The notes under the pieces were generated by a model. The model made no database searches. It was not told the origin of the DNA and saw only the letters and a list, made by a program, of their open reading frames with translations. Source: Perkinsus marinus ATCC 50983 (taxonomy: Eukaryota; Perkinsozoa; Perkinsida; Perkinsidae). Taken from it: 32,582 nucleotides of DNA. This document shows, piece after piece, positions 30,411-32,582 of the stretch. The first letter of the stretch is position 1. The number at the start of each line of letters is the position of its first letter. The position numbers and the translations under genes are program-made. The stretch lies in the NCBI RefSeq assembly GCF_000006405.1, contig NW_003211409.1:560011-592592 (forward strand), in the 5' to 3' direction.

Positions 30411-30660
30411 ATGTGCATTTCCACTGCAAACTCAACAGATACCGCGGTGTATCGCATCGATAGAGATGGTCAATTGAAGCTCAATAACAGCGTATTCAAT
30501 GTTACAACAGAGCGCTCCATTATGGGATACGTCGACAGCGACAAGAAGAAGACCTCAGTTTTGGCCAACTCGTGGACTGCCACGTCGAACAGCTGCATGA
30601 GGATGATGATGGGGACGAATATTGTGCTGATGGTGAGCATCTGAGAAGAACATATAAATC
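30411..30660 (+). CDS. Possible exon(s) of an unrecognised gene
   Basis: The forward frame reads MCISTANSTDTAVYRIDRDG, NNSVFNVTTERSIMGYVDSD and KKKTSVLANSWTATSNS. In another frame downstream, HEDDDGDEYCADGEHLRRTY continues to a stop near 30738. A small intron ending at CGAACAG could join them, but I cannot show the donor. Several NxS/T sites suggest a secreted protein, yet no signal peptide is seen. It is convergent with the kinase-like gene on the other strand. Confidence 0.25.
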
Positions 30661-30791
30661 GTATCTAACTCCGACTGATGATATCATCGTCAATTCTACC
30701 GGTGACCTGCCAAAGTCTATTTCGGTTCAACACACATGAGACTTCAGGACAGTTCAACAAAGGTATCGATGATATACGAGTTTCTCTAAGC

Positions 30792-32303
30792 TCAGAATCT
30801 AGAGAAATCATCATCCTCACCTGCTCGGGTGATCCGGTAAGTGCTGGTGCCGGAGAGAACGCGGCCCGGTGCGTTCACTTTGATGTAATTACATGGGGCG
30901 TGACGGAGTGATACTTGCGAGGAACTTCTGGCGCTAGGGCGGCGCTGTCCTCGAGGAGCATTAACGCCATAGCCCTCAGTGAAAGCCTTTACAGACATCC
31001 GTACGAACTCCTGACCATAAGTTCGCCCAAGCAGCGTCAGAGACTTCACGAAATGCTCATAGTCGCCTTCCTTCACCGACACTCCCATTCCTCCCAAGTC
31101 CACGAATGTAACGCCACCATTCTCGCCGACACCAAGGTTGGGCTCGTCGACAAATATGTTACATGGTTGGAAATCCGTATGCTGAACTTCCAGCGGCCCT
31201 GACGCCCCATTGATTCGCTCATGGAAACGCCTCAACTGTCGCCCGACTTCTTCAAGCACCTTGGAATTGTCCTCGCGTGCATGCACCTTCCGTCCCAGTA
31301 TTTCAGCGAGCCTCACGCCGTTAGCAACCGGCATCGCTATGAGGTTAAAGAGCACTCGAGATGCAGTACCAGAAGTCGCCACATCGAAAATCTTCACCGG
31401 GAAGGCCAATAGCCCACCCAGGGTGCTTCGTGACAACAGGAAAGGAAACCGTCTCGCCAGATCGATGTAGTTGCCAGCTTCAGTTGGCAATTGCGCACAT
31501 TTACGCTGAGCCGACACCAGTTTCAAACATAGTTTATTCGCACCATTCACCTTAACAAACCATATCCCTCCGTTCATACCACCCGTGAAGCCCCTCATGG
31601 AAGCGATAGTGATGTTACCACCATCGTCCAGTCCTAGTTCCGACACCAACACTGAGAAACAATCATTCGGATTGAACGTTGAGGAGTTCCTTCCTGGTAT
31701 ATTAAGTCGTTTTCTCGATACCAGACCCCCATGCCTGAGCGAAGACCGATCACCATTCGAGCCCGTCTTGACCGGAGTGACCGCAACATCATCCAATCTA
31801 ACTTCATCAGCCAGTGACCAATTTTTCCTCCGTATTTTATTCTTATTTGCCCGCCTTTTGACATCTAAGTCAACATAGCCAGGATCATCACAGATCCCCA
31901 GCACAGTAGCATCTACCCAACGATCGTGTGTTAGACTGTAATACCGCACCTCGTCATTAACGTCATATTCCGCCTCTTCCTCTCTGATCGGCACTTCTGG
32001 CGGGTCGCCCGGGGGTAAAGGTCTGATCCTATTGGTGCGAGCGTTTGACTTCACCTCTAAATCGTATGTCAGTTCAGCATGGTTAACTTTGATCACTGTA
32101 GTCCGCACCCACCGAGAGTAAGTTGTACTGTAATACTCTACACTTTCTCCCTGCTGGTACTTCGGGAACTCCACAACTTCTACGGTTTGCTGACGGTCCA
32201 GCTGGAGATTCCGAGATGTTTTGAATGGCGGCGAATAATTATTAATAACCATTATCAAACGAAAGCAGTCACGGCCTAGGGTCAGACTAATCTCAAAATG
32301 CAT
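30792..32303 (-). CDS. Two SH3/Tudor-like repeats fused to an APH-like kinase domain
   Basis: One 503-residue open frame from ATG 32303 (MHFEISLTLGRD), with a second possible start at MVINNYSPPFK, 18 codons on. Residues 49-95 and 113-158 are two copies of a small domain with the pattern Y-x-x-G/N-[ED]-x-V-x-YYS, W-V, YDLEVK/VDLDVK, A-x-x-x-[RK]-IR, a type common in alveolate proteins. Residues about 208-445 look like an aminoglycoside phosphotransferase/choline-kinase fold: a glycine-rich FTGGMNGG, Lys in LCLKLV near 261, the catalytic HTDFQPCN near 375-382, and VDLGG near 401-405 in place of the metal-binding DFG. This suggests phosphorylation of a small molecule or protein; the substrate is unknown. 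The tail after residue 445 is basic and Ser/Arg-rich, and a GTGAGG near the end might be a splice donor. Confidence 0.75.
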   Translation of the reverse strand: MHFEISLTLGRDCFRLIMVINNYSPPFKTSRNLQLDRQQTVEVVEFPKYQQGESVEYYSTTYSRWVRTTVIKVNHAELTYDLEVKSNARTNRIRPLPPGDPPEVPIREEEAEYDVNDEVRYYSLTHDRWVDATVLGICDDPGYVDLDVKRRANKNKIRRKNWSLADEVRLDDVAVTPVKTGSNGDRSSLRHGGLVSRKRLNIPGRNSSTFNPNDCFSVLVSELGLDDGGNITIASMRGFTGGMNGGIWFVKVNGANKLCLKLVSAQRKCAQLPTEAGNYIDLARRFPFLLSRSTLGGLLAFPVKIFDVATSGTASRVLFNLIAMPVANGVRLAEILGRKVHAREDNSKVLEEVGRQLRRFHERINGASGPLEVQHTDFQPCNIFVDEPNLGVGENGGVTFVDLGGMGVSVKEGDYEHFVKSLTLLGRTYGQEFVRMSVKAFTEGYGVNAPRGQRRPSARSSSQVSLRHAPCNYIKVNAPGRVLSGTSTYRITRAGEDDDFSRF

Positions 32304-32582
32304 GTTCGCTTTCCTCAACTGAGCTTACGAGACTAATTACGTTGGGAGTGTCCAGAAACCGATAAGAATTTCCATACTGTAACCAACATACGCATAGTTG
32401 ACCATGTGCATATTTTTTACACTGCATCACACTCAACGAGAATTAACATACCACGAGTCACCCAAGTCCACTACGCTCCATTGAAACCATGCATCACAAG
32501 TCGGAGTTTTCTCCAGCCACATCGCAAAGAGAAGTCACAAGTTTAAATACCGCTCCGTGACCAACTCAACGCCCACATATAA

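Overview
This is eukaryotic nuclear DNA, most likely from a Perkinsus-type perkinsid alveolate. The evidence is: a 22-nt spliced-leader exon (minus strand, 25743-25764) of the dinoflagellate/perkinsid type, in the variant with CATCTTGG that I recall from Perkinsus; genes broken up by many very short GT-AG introns (mostly 41-76 nt) on both strands; a flagellar gene (CFAP298), expected in an organism with zoospores; and lineage-specific secreted proteins. I see no bacterial gene organisation and no retrovirus-like or capsid-bearing element.

Left half. A 53-bp minisatellite (346-722) lies downstream of a complete uroporphyrinogen decarboxylase gene (minus, 868-2485, 11 exons). A head-to-head intergenic region separates it from a long multidomain acetyl-CoA carboxylase gene (plus, 3334-10731). 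The carboxylase has biotin carboxylase, biotin carrier and carboxyltransferase domains, but the C-terminal part of its carboxyltransferase has lost the usual glycine-rich motifs. An unrecognised minus-strand gene (10802-11745), some exon-like blocks, an OCRE-FHA protein gene (12458-14740) and a small ankyrin-like protein gene (14829-15667) follow.

Middle. The segment 15.8-20.7 kb is repeat-rich. It holds a 200-bp direct repeat (R) around a 136-bp repeat (S), an unrecognised minus-strand multi-exon gene (16495-18019), a 73-bp minisatellite of about 14 copies, and a second S copy split by a 927-bp inverted-repeat DNA transposon. The intact S copy is the matching empty site and shows a 3-bp CTG target duplication, as in some PIF/Harbinger elements.

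Right half. A roughly 2-kb unit occurs twice (20825-22876 and 23985-26272). Each copy carries a gene for a secreted protein of about 247 residues (about 85% identical between copies). The second copy alone contains a segment of about 271 bp, flanked by 7-bp repeats, that carries the spliced-leader RNA gene candidate. Beyond it lie a decayed tRNA-Leu-like sequence, CFAP298 (minus, 26686-27993), a secreted-protein gene (plus, 28890-29612) and a single-exon protein (minus, 30792-32303) that joins two SH3/Tudor-like repeats to an aminoglycoside-phosphotransferase-like kinase domain.

The genes do not form one pathway. Heme synthesis, fatty-acid precursor supply, nuclear RNA-associated function and flagellar assembly are neighbours by chance. 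The trans-splicing leader is the feature that would act on many of their transcripts. All exon joins were read by eye and boundaries may be off by a few bases.
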